Assembly: GCF_017562075.2 (NCBI RefSeq)
Contig: NC_054083.1
Coordinates: 14,307,107 to 14,371,106 of the forward strand
DNA from: Anopheles merus
Taxonomy: Eukaryota; Arthropoda; Insecta; Diptera; Culicidae
DNA length: 64,000 nucleotides
Direction: 5' to 3'
Below the pieces are notes generated by a model. The model was not told where the DNA came from and did not search any database. It was given only the letters and a program-made list of their open reading frames with translations. The position numbers were made by a program, and so were the translations under genes. This document shows positions 53,001 through 63,985 of the stretch, piece by piece. Position 1 is the first letter of the stretch, and each line of letters opens with the position of its first letter.

Positions 53001-55936
53001 TCCCATCATTTGTCTTGCTGCTTTTTCCAAGAAATTGGTTCTTTATGAAGTAAAGCTGACCAGTAATTAGCATGTTGCAATACTGAAACCCCTTCCAACT
53101 TCAGTGACTTCAGACAGATGGTGCTAATTGAAACACTATAACCTCGGAAAAGGTCAAAAGGGCCATCAAGTTGCACAAGCTGTACAATTGCTCTGATGAC
53201 ACTTCATCATTGCTTGAACAATGCTCTTCACACCGCTACTTGCACAGTGAATTACCACAATCAGCAATGAAAGATCTTTTGAAAAGGCCGTCTGTTGAGT
53301 TTTGATCATTAACTCCGTGCACGATTCCAGTAAATCCCGGAGATGCGTCCAACGTTTGGAAATCCGGGGATCCTCTCATAAATTACGATGAATCGGGACG
53401 TGATTTACCGTATGCACAACCCTCACCATCGCGGCTAGAAGCGACACAACGGCCTGGATAGCGACATGAGTGGCTAAAGTTGGCAACTAATCTGCGGCAT
53501 ACCGACACGCAGCGGTACTCATCTAATTATAAAGCATCTTATACACATACACACATTCGAGCTCGCTGTTGCATTTTGCATCCTCATTCCGCTCACCTAA
53601 ACTTGAGCACTGATATCACATTAAACGAGACAAAAAGTGGTTGATTTGATTGAAGCAATTATAGCATTACTGGTAGAACCACCACGCACGCGGTACGTCT
53701 ACCGGGCCCGGGCCACGTGAAACTGTAACAAAGCATGTTTTGGAGTATGGGAATTGGTGGTGCAACCGTTATCAACTGCGTCTCATCTACCCGGGTTCAT
53801 TGTTGAATAGAGCGTGGGGGTGTCGATGAAAGTTCCAGTTGCAGTTACCGACAGTCGCCCTTTGCCGCATTGCACCCTTGGTAAAGGATTGTGTTGTGTA
53901 ATGCGCTTCGCCTGAAACGATTATCAAGGGCGAAGTTTTGTCTGGTATACTCGCGTGTGTGATTATTTATTGGATTCTGTGCTATCATGTTATGATACTG
54001 CGTTGAGTTCTCGCAATGTGGAATGCAAATTATGCTTGTTGAGGAGATTCATTTTCCGCCCGTCGCCCACCCTCTTATTTTTGTACAATATTTTTATGTT
54101 TAATCATTTAAAATCTGCCAAACGCCTATTCACCCAACTATTCTCAATCTTTTTATTTTTTTTTTTATCTTCAACGATGTTATTGATTATATAAACGAAC
54201 AATATTCTATTCAATAAGCCATAAGTGCCTAGTTTTCCATCGTAACTGTCTTTCAATCGGATGCCGATCGCGTACATAAAAATTTCATGTTCACATTAAC
54301 AATTCTAATGTCAAATAAAGTTGTTTAACTGGGCTTCTTTATGTAAATAGTGTACATTTACAGAGCCTGTGTAGCATTTCTGCTATATAGAATTTTTAAA
54401 ATACAGGCTTCAAATTATAGATACATTCCAACACATCTTGGAAAGCCAAATTACACAATTGTAACACATTAAAACAGTGTGTTATAATACTCAGTAAATC
54501 AGATCACACCATCGCAACACACCAGGAAGAATTCTGAGCACACCATTTATTCAAAAACATTTGATAAACACATAACGCATAGCAAATTATTGTCAACCTT
54601 AACCAGCTTAGTGAAAACAATAACTTTCCAACATACAACCCGGAACCAACTGTACGAAACCCATAACTTCTTTTGAGTATAAATAAAACCAACTCCGACC
54701 CTGGGATGTCAGATTCGTTTGGACTGTCAGAATAGGACTATGTCCATCGAACTTCTATCCACATCTCATGTAAAGAGTTTAGTTATGTCCCCCTACCCAA
54801 GGTAAGGCCTCTAAACTCCAACGTTTCCAGTAACTCTTAGGGGTCGCCTGGACGATCATGTGTCGAAAATTCTCTTGGAAATAGGATGACCTTCCTTAGC
54901 GATGTTTTAACGATTTTTTAGTCAACGCGAGTTCAAAAATATTACATCCAACCGTATCAACAACCGTATCCAAAATCAAACTTACTACACCTTTAATTGT
55001 CTCGTCACGCATCCTCTCGCATTTTAAATTGCTTACAAATCAAAACAAATTTCAGAATTCTGCATGGTGTATTTCTTGTCATGTTTACCATCGAAAATAA
55101 TTACAATAGTTTCAACACCGACAAACTGACGTGACACTTCGAACAAAATTAGCTTCAAAAGTTGTCTCCTTATTTCAAATGAAAATACGTTAAACACTAG
55201 CGCTATCACTATAATGATTCGCCTACTACACTGACACAGAGGAGAAACTGCTAAAAACTTTTTGTTTTTCTCCCCAACTTCCAACGAAGAATATTTTCTC
55301 CACTTCTCACATCACTTGTATTAATTTGGAAACCCATCAAATTATTTTTCTGGGTATTTCGTCCAATTATTTTCATAAAATCTTGCTTAACACTTCGTCC
55401 GTCATTTGTACTTGGAAAAGTTGTTTTCATCTAAGCAGCCGCGAACAGAGCTCATTTTGACAAAAGTGATCGCCTTCATTGCAAATGGCAGTACTTTCGT
55501 GTGGGACTGTTTTGTAACGCAAGTGTCACGTCGGTTTATCGGTGCTTTCAATTCACATTTCTCAAAACAATGCATAATTTATCCTTCATGTTATCCAAAA
55601 CTGAACTTTTACTTATATTACCATCTAACGGTCCAAAAGAGCCTTATTGGCATGCAACCATTTTTAGAAGTATTTAATTTAAAGGGGGGTTATGAATTTA
55701 ATAAAAAAACTGAAATTAAGACAATTTTTTTAAAAACGTGTTTTTTCTAGCCATGCTAAATATTTTTTTAAATTAACACTACCCTTTTAACAACCTAACA
55801 ACAAACAAAGATTACAGTTTTAATCTAGACTGAGTCCATTACCTACAGGTCAACCATAACAGCACACGCTTAGCACAGTCTTAAGAGAGTAAAAGTTTGC
55901 TTACCCCGGCCGTTTCTTCCTGCTTGGATCCAGCAT
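33805..55936 (-). CDS. Orai: Orai calcium release-activated calcium channel pore subunit (long form, four exons)
   Basis: Join of 55936-55905, 39847-39496, 35712-35569 and 34335-33805: 352 aa with all splice phases compatible. In this family, Orai hexamers in the plasma membrane open when STIM senses emptied ER calcium stores. Seen here: cytosolic Ser/Gly/His-rich N-tail; the basic LSWRKLQLSRAKLKASSKTS segment; TM1 with selectivity-filter E181 (VAMVEVQLD); TM2 about 194-219 with gating H209; TM3 about 249-272 with E265; TM4 about 284-304; and a C-terminal helix about 316-333 (STIM-binding in the family). The spacings E181-H209-E265 equal Drosophila E178-H206-E262, shifted by 3. The core exons are certain. 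The first exon (55905-55946) is inferred from phase and splice signals across a 16-kb intron. Alternative shorter forms start at 36186 (337 aa) or 35691 (217 aa). Confidence 0.8.
34336..35568 (-). other. Orai intron between the two constant exons
   Basis: Donor ATG|GTAAGT at 35568-35563 and acceptor CCCTTTTCACAG. It contains a (CA)n microsatellite at 34919-35008 but no transposon that I recognise. Confidence 0.9.
34919..35008. repeat. (AC)n microsatellite in an Orai intron
   Basis: 79 bp of pure AC (34919-34997), then AA and a further 5-6 AC units. All reading frames across it are artefacts. Confidence 0.98.
35569..35712 (-). CDS. Orai: Orai constant exon: N-terminal cytosolic segment and start of TM1
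   Basis: Acceptor TTTTTTCATTTGATAG before 35712; donor GTAAGT after 35569. It encodes 48 residues in phase 0: RRSNLST, then MSQTGDDLHTPNYLSWRKLQ, then LSRAKLKASSKTSALLSGFAM. The sequence from MSQ onward is nearly identical to Drosophila Orai as I remember it. Because the exon starts in phase 0 upstream of that Met, it can be spliced to either upstream coding exon, or translated from the ATG at 35691 for a short 217-aa form, comparable to the alternative translation starts known for vertebrate Orai1. Confidence 0.96.
35848..36186 (-). CDS. Orai: Alternative 5' coding exon of Orai (isoform-specific N-terminus)
   Basis: ATG at 36186, 113 codons, ending QEAF|GTAAGC at 35848 in phase 0, which fits the constant exon at 35712. 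The predicted isoform is 337 aa. The N-tail begins MHLHPSCSQSNLCLNSPLYR and continues with a Pro/Arg/Ser segment and a Gly-rich stretch (GGGGGLGGASGVG). Such a basic, Pro/Ser-rich tail is typical of Orai N-termini but I do not recognise this one. An upstream in-frame ATG at 36252 would add 22 Arg-rich residues; I prefer 36186 but cannot exclude it. It probably has its own promoter just upstream. Confidence 0.78.
36187..39495 (-). other. Orai intron / internal promoter region
   Basis: 36187-36760 is CpG-rich (for example GAGATCGCGCTCTCTCGAGC near 36223-36242) and is the likely promoter and 5' UTR for the 35848-36186 first exon. The remaining part to 39495 is unique intronic DNA with short shadow frames only. 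A small GATGAT tract lies near 38250-38272. No gene seen. Confidence 0.5.
39496..39847 (-). CDS. Orai: Orai upstream coding exon (long-form N-tail)
   Basis: Donor AAG|GTAAGG after 39496 is phase 0 and fits the constant exon. At the 5' side a polypyrimidine tract and CCCCTAG directly precede 39847, so the exon starts with one base completing a codon, then NGTVSVWSTSTAGIDTVLAT and a Gly/Asn/His-rich tail ending NNRTSICSTHNK. Drosophila Orai, as I remember it, begins M-S-V-W; here the Met position is GTG (Val), which supports an upstream start exon. The alternative, an unspliced start at 39927, would read through the pyrimidine tract (LLTFPPYPSPS) and is less likely. Confidence 0.82.
44541..44580 (-). 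mobile_element. SINE200-like fragment
   Basis: ACCACGCAACCAGATAGCAC followed by CGGGTCCTTGCTACGGTGGCACG matches the body of the SINE at 22593 (ACCACGCAACCGGATAGTCA...). Only about 40 bp is recognisable; both ends are lost. Confidence 0.5.
44764..44785. repeat. Perfect 10-bp inverted repeat
   Basis: CAATACATGC-TT-GCATGTATTG, a near-perfect palindrome in AT-rich DNA. No function assigned. Confidence 0.85.
45370..46620 (+). mobile_element. Decayed non-LTR retrotransposon (RT ORF remnant)
   Basis: Plus-strand pieces in shifting frames read YRGITSLFAISQGF, then RLTKLHKLELRCSFLRGL, then (about 45740-45920) FFPWCKRNSLTICIEK and YVKELGVVLDSS, then HSVLEYSCVVYSPTTASSIV and a C-terminal stretch to about 46440. 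These are Jockey/CR1-type RT landmarks. The VPQG and FADD region is missing between the second and third pieces, so a catalytic-core deletion is fixed, and stop codons are scattered throughout. The 3' end is AT-rich with AATAATGATAATAATAAC. It is antisense to Orai if it lies in that intron. The start is approximate. Confidence 0.82.
47131..47321 (+). mobile_element. SINE200-like element with a 9-bp TSD
   Basis: Plus orientation, complete. tRNA-like head GGTGGTCCCGTGGTACAGTC with an A-box-like segment at about 47144-47155, B-box GGGTTCAATCC at 47189-47199, and tail GTTACGCCAAATAGAAGAAG. Flanked by TATCATCTT at 47122-47130 and 47322-47330. Same tail subfamily as the copies at 22593 and 27738. 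Confidence 0.92.
50486..50522. repeat. Perfect 15-bp inverted repeat (hairpin)
   Basis: TAATCTAAGCGCAAT and its exact inverse ATTGCGCTTAGATTA surround the 7-nt spacer TTTTAAT. It lies 28 bp left of the long-TIR MITE and is not part of it. Confidence 0.95.
50551..51169. mobile_element. Long-TIR MITE, copy 2, TA target site
   Basis: Starts CAGGGTTTACCTAGCCAATC and ends in the inverse GATTGGCTAGGTAAACCCTG, flanked by TA (50549-50550, 51170-51171). About 150 bp at each side are inverted copies containing GTTATCGGTCGCCGTAAATA, CTTTTTCGGGCGACGTAAAC, CCTCAATTGGGCACTGTCAT and TTGTGAAGTATGAATCG. The arms match each other better than those of copy 1 at 16611, suggesting a younger insertion. The AT-rich centre has no transposase. 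Confidence 0.93.
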
Positions 55937-55946
55937 CTTGATAACA
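55905..55946 (-). CDS. Orai: Candidate first coding exon of long-form Orai
   Basis: On the minus strand a strong acceptor (AATTTGTTTTCAG) is followed by TGTTATCAAG, then ATG at 55936, CTGGATCCAAGCAGGAAGAA and CGGCCGGG|GTAAGC. It encodes MLDPSRKKRP plus two bases (GG) of the next codon. The exon at 39847 needs exactly two bases, giving Gly across the junction (RPG-NGTVSVW). The resulting long form has 352 aa, like Drosophila Orai. I see no similarity that proves this peptide belongs to Orai. The upstream acceptor implies a further 5' exon. It could instead start another minus-strand gene. Confidence 0.45.
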
Positions 55947-58900
55947 CTGAAAACAAATTCAATCTTCCCTGCCCCCGAAACCACTATTCACGACAGCTGA
56001 ATCGTTTCGTTGCACAATCCTTCTTTCTAGTACGGCGTTTGACACGCACTGACGTATGAACACTTGCTCAACACACTGCTTCTAAACAACAATGCACAAT
56101 ATTTTACCCACCGAAATGCACACATTCATTGGCTGCACTTTTTGTCACTGTTGCTGATAGTGGATAAAGCTTACGCGTAGAATGCACTATTCCTCTACCC
56201 CGGCGTGTGTTTTTCACCTTTCGTGTGCTCGTCAAATATGCTTTCGCTTATTTTGTATTCAGATTTGGTTTGCCCCCCCGGCTTACATGGTAGGTTGCTT
56301 CATCAATAAGACATTTGCAACGGTATTTACACCACACCAACGCACACGTCAGACTGCCCGAACCGGCACGGACAGGGACCACTGTCAATAGGTAGAGGGC
56401 TTATGTATTTCAGCCCTCAGTTACACGGCAAAGCTTCACCGGCTTTTCGTAATATTTCTGGCGACTATCCACCACCAGCAGGTATGCGTTTAAGATAAAT
56501 CTTGAAAATGCGTCCCTGTTGACAGGCGGTTTAGTGAGCACAAATAAGTTGCTGCTGCTGCTGCATTATCTTTCCGGGCACACACAAGCGCAAACAAACA
56601 AAACAACAAAACACTACGACACTGCTGCGTACGGACGTCGTGTTCCACACTCGCACTCGCACAAGTGGCGCTCACGACGGTTGCTTCACGAATGAACAGC
56701 GCTGTCTCAAGAGATCGCCCGTTGTCGGACGCCGGAGATTCCAGCGATCGGGCGGCGTGCGCTTACAAAAACCACGCGGCAGCCGGACGTGATCGTGGCT
56801 CGTAGACACCTACACGCACGCAAGCAGGTACAAGGTACAGGTACAGGTAGCAGGTGAACCGGCAAGTGATCGTTTGGTTCATTTTGGAGCGATTGCTTGC
56901 GATCGTTTGTTATCCAATTTGTTGGTAGATATATTGCTTTTGTAAAACATGAATCTAGCAAATGTGTCATGGATCCATCACTGTCTCATCTGATTACGTT
57001 TGCAAAAATTCGATCAGAGTTATTTTCAGTTAACTTCAGCTGTGCAAACAATGGTACTTATTTAAACAGCTTAGCGAAACAGAACCGTATATGAATAATA
57101 ATTCAAACATATATTTAGTCTAATTTTGATTTGTCTAATTTGGTAGAATAAATGGGACGTTTATAATAATTTTATTTTACTAGGTCATGCATGCCACTAA
57201 CTGAACGTAAACTAGACAATAATAACAATCTGATTTTACTGTCAGCTACCGTTCCACAGCATGCAAAAACAACGCTGCGTAAAACGGCGGCAGTTGAACC
57301 GTGAAAGGTCACAAACCTATCGAAGAAACGGAAGCCTTTCGTCTTTCGAGACAAGATCGTGTTCAATACACCGTGGTCAAGCGCCGCCTGCACTACGCAC
57401 ACCAGTTCAGGTTCATGCAACAGCTGTCCGGTGTTCAGCGCGGTGGAATCAGCGTCAAGCATCCATTATCGGTTCGTTTTGGCTGTTCCGTTGCAATGAA
57501 TGAATAATCGTGCCCAAGCATGTGTCGTTTGCAAATGTTTACAAATTCCGTAGTATTTTGCTGCAAAAGTGTACTTTTTCATTCGGCCGGGAGGTGCACA
57601 TTGTTGAGACTTGGGAAGACTTAATTGTTTTCCATCCTGCGGTGCGATTTTACCGGCTGGAATCGTTCTTTCGCTTGGTTGTGTTTATGGTAGGCAATGT
57701 TTATTAAATTTGATTCTTGTAGGTGTGGTAGCATTTTATGGAAGCCTCTATATCACTTAAATGTACCTAAAAGCATTTTTTTTTGTAATATTTTGTAGCC
57801 TTGAACCAAACTACAAGATCCAAAAGACTAGCAACATTTCCAACGCTCAGCAAAAATTAAATTATCAATAAATTCTAAACCTACTCAAGGTTTTGGGTGA
57901 TGTACTGGTTCGGATAAAAACCAGTTTGAACTAAACGCAACCAACCGCCACTAAAAAAAAAAGCACAAAAAACGGATTAACCTTCAAATACCATTGCATT
58001 CTCTCCAATTACTACGGCAGTGGTAAATGTAGAATTGACCATGAATGGACCGTGCTCGAAGGCATCGGAATAAATGCAGCATTAATTGAGTAGCATGCAG
58101 TGAAGCAAAGTGTGCACCAGTTCGCTCTATGCCGGCGATGCATCAATCAATTTGGACAAGTGCTCTAACGTGTAATGTATAGGTGTAAAAGACTTTTTCT
58201 AGTTCTATTCAAATCAGAACTTGGCACAGATAACAAAAAAGCAACCCCAATAAGCCCACTATAAACTGCGCCGGAAGGCAAAGTGCACTTTATGGTTAGC
58301 TTGTTCTTTCTTTCTAAGCAGTGTTGTTTAGCATCAATATGAAACAAAAGCGCAATACATGAAGCTCAGTTTAAAAGTTCAGCACGTTTCGAGCAACTCA
58401 TATACTAAAGGGCTTAAAATAAAGCTCAGACAAGGGAGGGGAAACATACATTACAAATGCATATCCAGTGCAGGGGGAAAAGTGCATAGCGTACCGTACC
58501 AATGGAACCAATGTGAGAAGGCCACATGCTGAGAGCATGCATACTAATGAGCGTGGCAGAGCGTCTCACTTCGGCGTAGGTTATTAAACACAACACTTTT
58601 GAAGGGCACTCTACATAACCTTTTCTCATTTCAACACATGGCAATAGTGTTGCTCACGAGAATAATGATCAAAACAGGGAACATTCAGGGTACACAAGCT
58701 GCGGGTATTTATGGGTTTAAAATTACATAATTTTACTTCGAAACGACATGTCTAGGACGGCGACAGTCGAAGGTGGACAAATGTATTAGATCTCAAATTA
58801 CACTCCATTTTATCAATTTTCTATTTCCATGCTAAACTTTTTTTTTTGCATAACATTGTCGATCCAATCCTTTTTGCATTGTTTGTAACAGATTGGAGCA

Positions 58901-61779
58901 GATTGCAGGCAAATGTCAAGCGGTTCACATTATAATTTTAACTTGATGGAATGCTACCTTAACCAGCTGCGCAAATTCCTTGTTTTCCGTCAGTAGTTGC
59001 TCTCCCATTTATTTTCTACGCAGTTATCTAAGAAACAGCATTTCAGCTGGCAGAAGTATCAAATGTCGTACAGTATGGGGTACAAAATAAACACAAAACC
59101 ACATCAAGCAGATGATACGTGAGATAAATCAGTTTCATATCGTGCTCGTATCATACTTTTAACACTGCCATCACAGCCAAAAGCAGTAAAATGGTACACT
59201 TTGAAGCAATCACAAGCTCACCGGCATGGCCATGTCACACAGGCACACCAACATTACCATGCTCGACCGCAATTGCCTACCACCATCTTGCTGGTGTGGT
59301 TTTAATTGAATTAATATAGGTCGCAAAATGCAACACGACTACGTGTCATCAATTGACCCGAGTGACATCTTCAATTGATTCGGAATTGTTTTCTCGGCAG
59401 TGGCACGGCACCCTTCCCGTGCTCTGGATGGTTGAGGTGAGTGCATTGGAATCATCATCGCTTACCGTCGTCAGTTTGAGTAATATTCCCGTAGATGTAA
59501 ATAATTGGTATGTAGTACTTTTGAACCACTTTTAACAGTTGGCATAAAATTTAGTATCATAGTATAAGATCTTTAAAAAGAAAAGGAACATGGCCATCAC
59601 TAATTTTCAGCTGGCAACCCACTCACAGTATTAGTTGCTGTCAATCAATTTATATTTCCAAATAACTTAAGCGAGGAGAATGCTTGAGATGGAAAGAAAA
59701 AAATAAACTTTTATCAACTAATCGAAACAAAAACCGATGAAGAAGCTTATCATCGTTCAGGTTTCGTGGTGGATCAGTTTTTTTAAGTTGTGCCGAAAAG
59801 TAGGTCATCATTAAACCTTAAATGGAGTACAGGTCATTGTAATGGATAGTCCAGCGCGCTATGATATTTTTTTAAGAGTGATAATTTTTTTGTAATGAAC
59901 ATCTAGTGGTTTGGAAGTTACAGACGCTTCTGATAAATTTGACTACCATATTATAACGTATTAAAATAAGCTTCAAAAAGCTTTTAATGATTTTGAAAAA
60001 ACTTGTTATTTTGGACTCATTTGTTCAATACATCGTTATTTAATGATTGGCGATTAATAAATAAATTATAGGCTTTATAGATTTATCGTTATTACTACAG
60101 CCCTTTATTTTGTGTCTAATTTTTATACGCAAGAAACGCACAAACAGTGTTAAATCATTTTTGTATTATGTGAACCGAACACTGCATCGTAATTTGCTTC
60201 AAGTTGCTTCAAGTGGCTTCAATAGCTTCAAGTTTCAGTAATAAAACAAAACAATTTGTATTTCTATTATACATCAGAAACATACCCAGTCTTATTAATT
60301 GCTTTTTAAATTACAAAAGATATTCGAAAAGGTAATATAAGTATAATAAAAGATAAATAGAGCTTATTCCACTGTAAAATATACTAACTGTATTACATTA
60401 GCAATATGTTAAGTAATGGCATAACTTGGTATACGCAATGTTTTTATTAGTAAGATAGCACGAAGTTGAAAGCTTTAAGCGTTTTAAACTGCATCTCCCC
60501 CCCCCCCCTCCAATGTTTACTGTTACAAGGACATTTTGCTAGATCCGGCACGATAGTATAAAAAACATACTTTTAAAATAAGAATTCCTCTACGAAGCAC
60601 AAACTTTTCGCAAACAAACAGTAAACTTTTCTTATGCTTCATGCGACAAAATTCATGTTTTATATCAATATTTCTCTTTTTCTGTTGTTTATCCTACACC
60701 AAACACCGTAGACAAGCGAAGTAACAAATGCTCAGTTTCCGCATGAGTTGCACTTCCTCCATCCTACCAGGAACGGTCAGTGGAACGGACTTGTTCAAAC
60801 AGATGAAACGAAGCTTCAACAAGCAAGCATTGGTTCGGCTCGGGTTGGTTGGGCGCCGATGGAAACGAAGCGGACCGACGGTGAGTGACGCTCCTTTGCT
60901 TCCCATTATCATCAGCATTAGCGAGTCTCTTTCGCAGTGCTACTATCGGGCGATGCAACTGGTGGGCATACGACGATGCAGTGCACTGTCGTTAAACGAC
61001 AGTCTTGCAGCCGTGCCACCAGCTTGAAACGCGCCACCCACGGCGGAGTGGCTAGAGATGAGTGGGAAACGAGCAAACTTACTGCTACCGAACATTCCAA
61101 GCATACTCTGCGGACGAGGACATGCTGCAAGACGTCGGTCGGGCGCACTGACATTAGCCCGGAAATTGTAAACAGTGGCAGTGCACATAGCGCGGAATGC
61201 ACTTTCACTACCACCGTGCTGCGCTCCGGTTGGCACGAAAGTCGCAGGATTTATTCGGGGTAAATATGCTGTTCCGGGCGGACGTGACAGAACCGTCCTG
61301 GTTCACTCTAATGTCCTTCCGCTCCCGCCACTGTGTGCGGTGTGGGAAGCTCATTTTTCTTCCGTCGGACGAGCTTTGCAGCGACGGCTATTTGCTATTC
61401 AGTGGATGTTTTCAGCTTACCAGCCAGCCCCATCAGCAGTAAGATCCGCCTGAAGTCGCTACGTCTCCGTGGGGGAAACACTCCCTTACGAGCTGACCCT
61501 GTTGCGTTTTACAGATTTGGTTTCTTTTTTTACTCTGTTCCTTTTTTCCCACTGAACCAGAGGAAAGCAACTGGTGCCTCTTAACGCGTAAAGTCTAGAG
61601 GTTTGTGTTTGTTTCATCCTTTAAGACGGGGAGTAAATAGTGAACTGAATAGAGACAACGTTGGTATTCGATTTCAATTAAGCTATGGACTTAATTTGTT
61701 GATCCAAACCGTGCTGATATTCAATATTCAGTTACAACTGTTCATATGTAAGAATGAATATGGCTGGTAGGAATGAATA
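55947..61779. other. Unique non-coding DNA, possible Orai 5' intron or upstream region
   Basis: 56000-56890 is GC-richer and may include promoter or 5' UTR sequence. It contains a CTG run near 56551-56562 and repeated GGTACA/CAGGTA near 56825-56855. 57170-57510 and 60720-61600 hold overlapping short frames on both strands without domains. 58700-60700 is AT-rich, with a 10-C run near 60498-60507. No gene supported. Confidence 0.45.
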
Positions 61780-61953
61780 TGACGTGCAGTCCAGTGGTTC
61801 TTCCCAACATGCCTGTAGCGAGTTCATGCCTAGTATGGGACCGTCCCTCCATAGCAAGGACTGACTACCCGCCTGCTTGGTAGATAATAAAGTCTCGAAA
61901 ATCGGTATAGGCCGGTATGTACACGTTGGACGATGACGTCAAATAGAAGAGGA
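61780..61953 (+). mobile_element. Degenerate SINE200-like element
   Basis: Plus orientation. The body is recognisable (GGGACCGTCCCTCCATAGCAAGGACTGACTA, TAAAGTCTCGAAAATCGGTA, GGCCGGTATG), ending GACGTCAAATAGAAGAGGAAG. The head and B-box (GCGAGTTCATGCC) are mutated. No target-site duplication seen; ends are approximate. Confidence 0.78.
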
Positions 61954-62131
61954 AGCTGTATTAACCATAAAGACACTTGCTTTGTATAATCTATCCAGAA
62001 CCACGGCAGTATGTTTTTTTTTTGTATATTCATTTATTTGACAAGTACTGTTGAAAACGCAACAGTTTGAGCTTTTGGTAACGCACTTTAACAACGGAAA
62101 AATAAACCGTTAAAAATTCGAAAATAAAGTA

Positions 62132-62468
62132 CAGTCTTTCCTCAAGTTACGCGACACTCGAGTTATGCGAATTCGAGTTACGCGAATTTATATTTTTGAT
62201 AGTTCATATTTCAAATCAGTACAATTTCCTACAATTGTCAATTGCAATTTGTCCAAAAAAAAAAAACTAATAAAACAGAAATAACCCAATTTTCTACACG
62301 AATTGAATCAAATAAGTAATAAAGTGCATAAAAGCACTAAATTTAATCGAAAATCATGGTTATACAAGCACATTTTGGCTGCAAATATGATATTCTACTT
62401 ACGCAAAAATTCAAGTTACGCGAATGTCTCCATTATTCGCATTATTCGCGAAACTCGGGGAAAGACTG
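62132..62468. mobile_element. 337-bp MITE with TA target site
   Basis: Left end CAGTCTTTCCTCAAGTTACG; right end inverted CAGTCTTTCCCCGAGTTTCG; both flanked by TA (62130-62131, 62469-62470). Subterminal GAGTTACGCGAA/GAGTTATGCGAA motifs repeat at both sides. AT-rich centre, no coding capacity. Tc1/mariner or pogo type by target site. Confidence 0.9.
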
Positions 62469-62470
62469 TA

Positions 62471-63985
62471 TAGGGAACAGAAACAAGATATACAGAAACG
62501 AACGATCATCCGAGCATATGATCACGGTGGAATAAGCAGCAGCAGCCTCCAAAAATTCAAATGCAGAATCTAAAACAATAATTGAAAGAATCGTCTTACT
62601 CGCAAAACGAGGCGATGTAGAGTTTTGCATACGGCGTGCACCGAAAACGATAAAAGAAAATAGGAAAACGCATGGACAAGAGGTAAAAATACAGTAAGTC
62701 CGAGCGAGCCCAAAATTGAGAGAATATAAGAAAAATCTTAAATTTGTAAAGGACACTAGCTATTTAGTTCTTAAACGTGATAGATCACGTGACTTAAATA
62801 CTTTCTCCTTTTTTGTATAATACTGGAGAAGCCGCGCAGGTGGCAGCAATAATAATAATTTACTAATAATGTTAACGTGATAGGTTAACAAAAAGATACA
62901 CAACTATTTAATGAGTTAATCACTAATTTATTGTTTGCTAAATCAAACTAATAAACTGAAAAATAGAAAAAGTAACCTTATAGCAAATATGATTAATTTA
63001 TCAACTTTCGATTTTAATTTATTCTGAACCACAACCAAATCTTTAATTGTTATTTTGCATTCAAATAGAATGAATCAAAATTACGAAAATGATCAAATAA
63101 ACTAAAACACAAAAGCGTTTCTTTCTTCCGCTGCATAATCTCTCTCCGTTTTATTCTTTTTGGTTCGGACAAAACATGTTTTTTTATTTTGTTTTCATCT
63201 GTTGAATCCTGCTCCTGTTGTTTCGCTTCATATAATCCTCCACTAATCCAACAGCTTGCCCGTACCGTGGGCACTGTTCCAATAACTGAAAGTGCAAATT
63301 GCATCACACTAACAATCACCCCATTTTGCTCTACTAGCATACAGTCGTAGATGCGCACCTGCACCGCACTGTTGTCTTAATGCGCGTTTTCTTTCAGGAG
63401 CTCCGAAATGTTGCCCCAACTTTAATATGCATCTGGTCGCCACTAACCACCGACGCCAAATATGGTCTAACACATACACCCATCGACACGAACACATATA
63501 CACACTCCGGCGTGCACACAACGAAGGTGCAGAAAATCTAATTTAAATTCATAACGAATTTTCATCCCCACTACTGCCTCATCGGGAAATTTCGACTATT
63601 CTACCGCTAGTGTAGTATGCTGAGATGACTGGAAACCATTCTAGGCTGCGAAATGGCAGCGGTTGTGGTAGAATGTTTGGCATGATGTTTGCAACATCTC
63701 GAAGCGCCCTGCGGAATATGAACGCAAAGGTGCGCTAAGATAGGAAGCAACAAGCAACAAAGAATGAGTGAAAAAATCGCTGCGAAATGTAGCACAGTAA
63801 TGCCCCTGCAAACTAGCTAAGTGGGAAAAATACAGACAGGACAACTCAGAGACGAAGTAGATCTTTGACCAGCGCAACAAGCTAGTGAACGGATTTGCAT
63901 TGCTTGGGAACATGCGAACAGAGAAAGAAAACAAAAAAAGCAATGTTCAACGGTTGTTTGCACAGCGACCCGTACTGTAGCTCAC
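62471..63985. other. Non-coding DNA at the right end
   Basis: AT-rich to about 63050, then mixed. Short frames only, none with a domain. It would be intronic if the putative exon at 63986 is real. Confidence 0.45.

Larger units (their letters stand above)
39848..55904 (-). other. Putative large Orai intron (16 kb)
   Basis: No protein-coding exon can be supported in this interval. It holds a non-LTR remnant, SINE copies, a long-TIR MITE and hairpins (listed separately) plus GC-richer unique islands at about 41.1-43.9 and 47.7-50.2 kb whose short frames have no domains. If the 55905 exon is not part of Orai, this is intergenic DNA. Confidence 0.5.

Noticed and set aside
55033..55750. Minus- and plus-strand frames of 83 and 114 codons
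   Set aside because: AT-rich composition bias, no domain and no splice context.
57172..57507. Overlapping frames of 68-96 codons on both strands
   Set aside because: No domain, no splice signals and no frame preference that I can see; probably chance in GC-richer DNA.
60718..61584. Cluster of overlapping frames, one with CVRCG...C as a possible zinc finger
   Set aside because: The Cys spacing does not match a known finger, the frames conflict on both strands, and no exon borders are evident.
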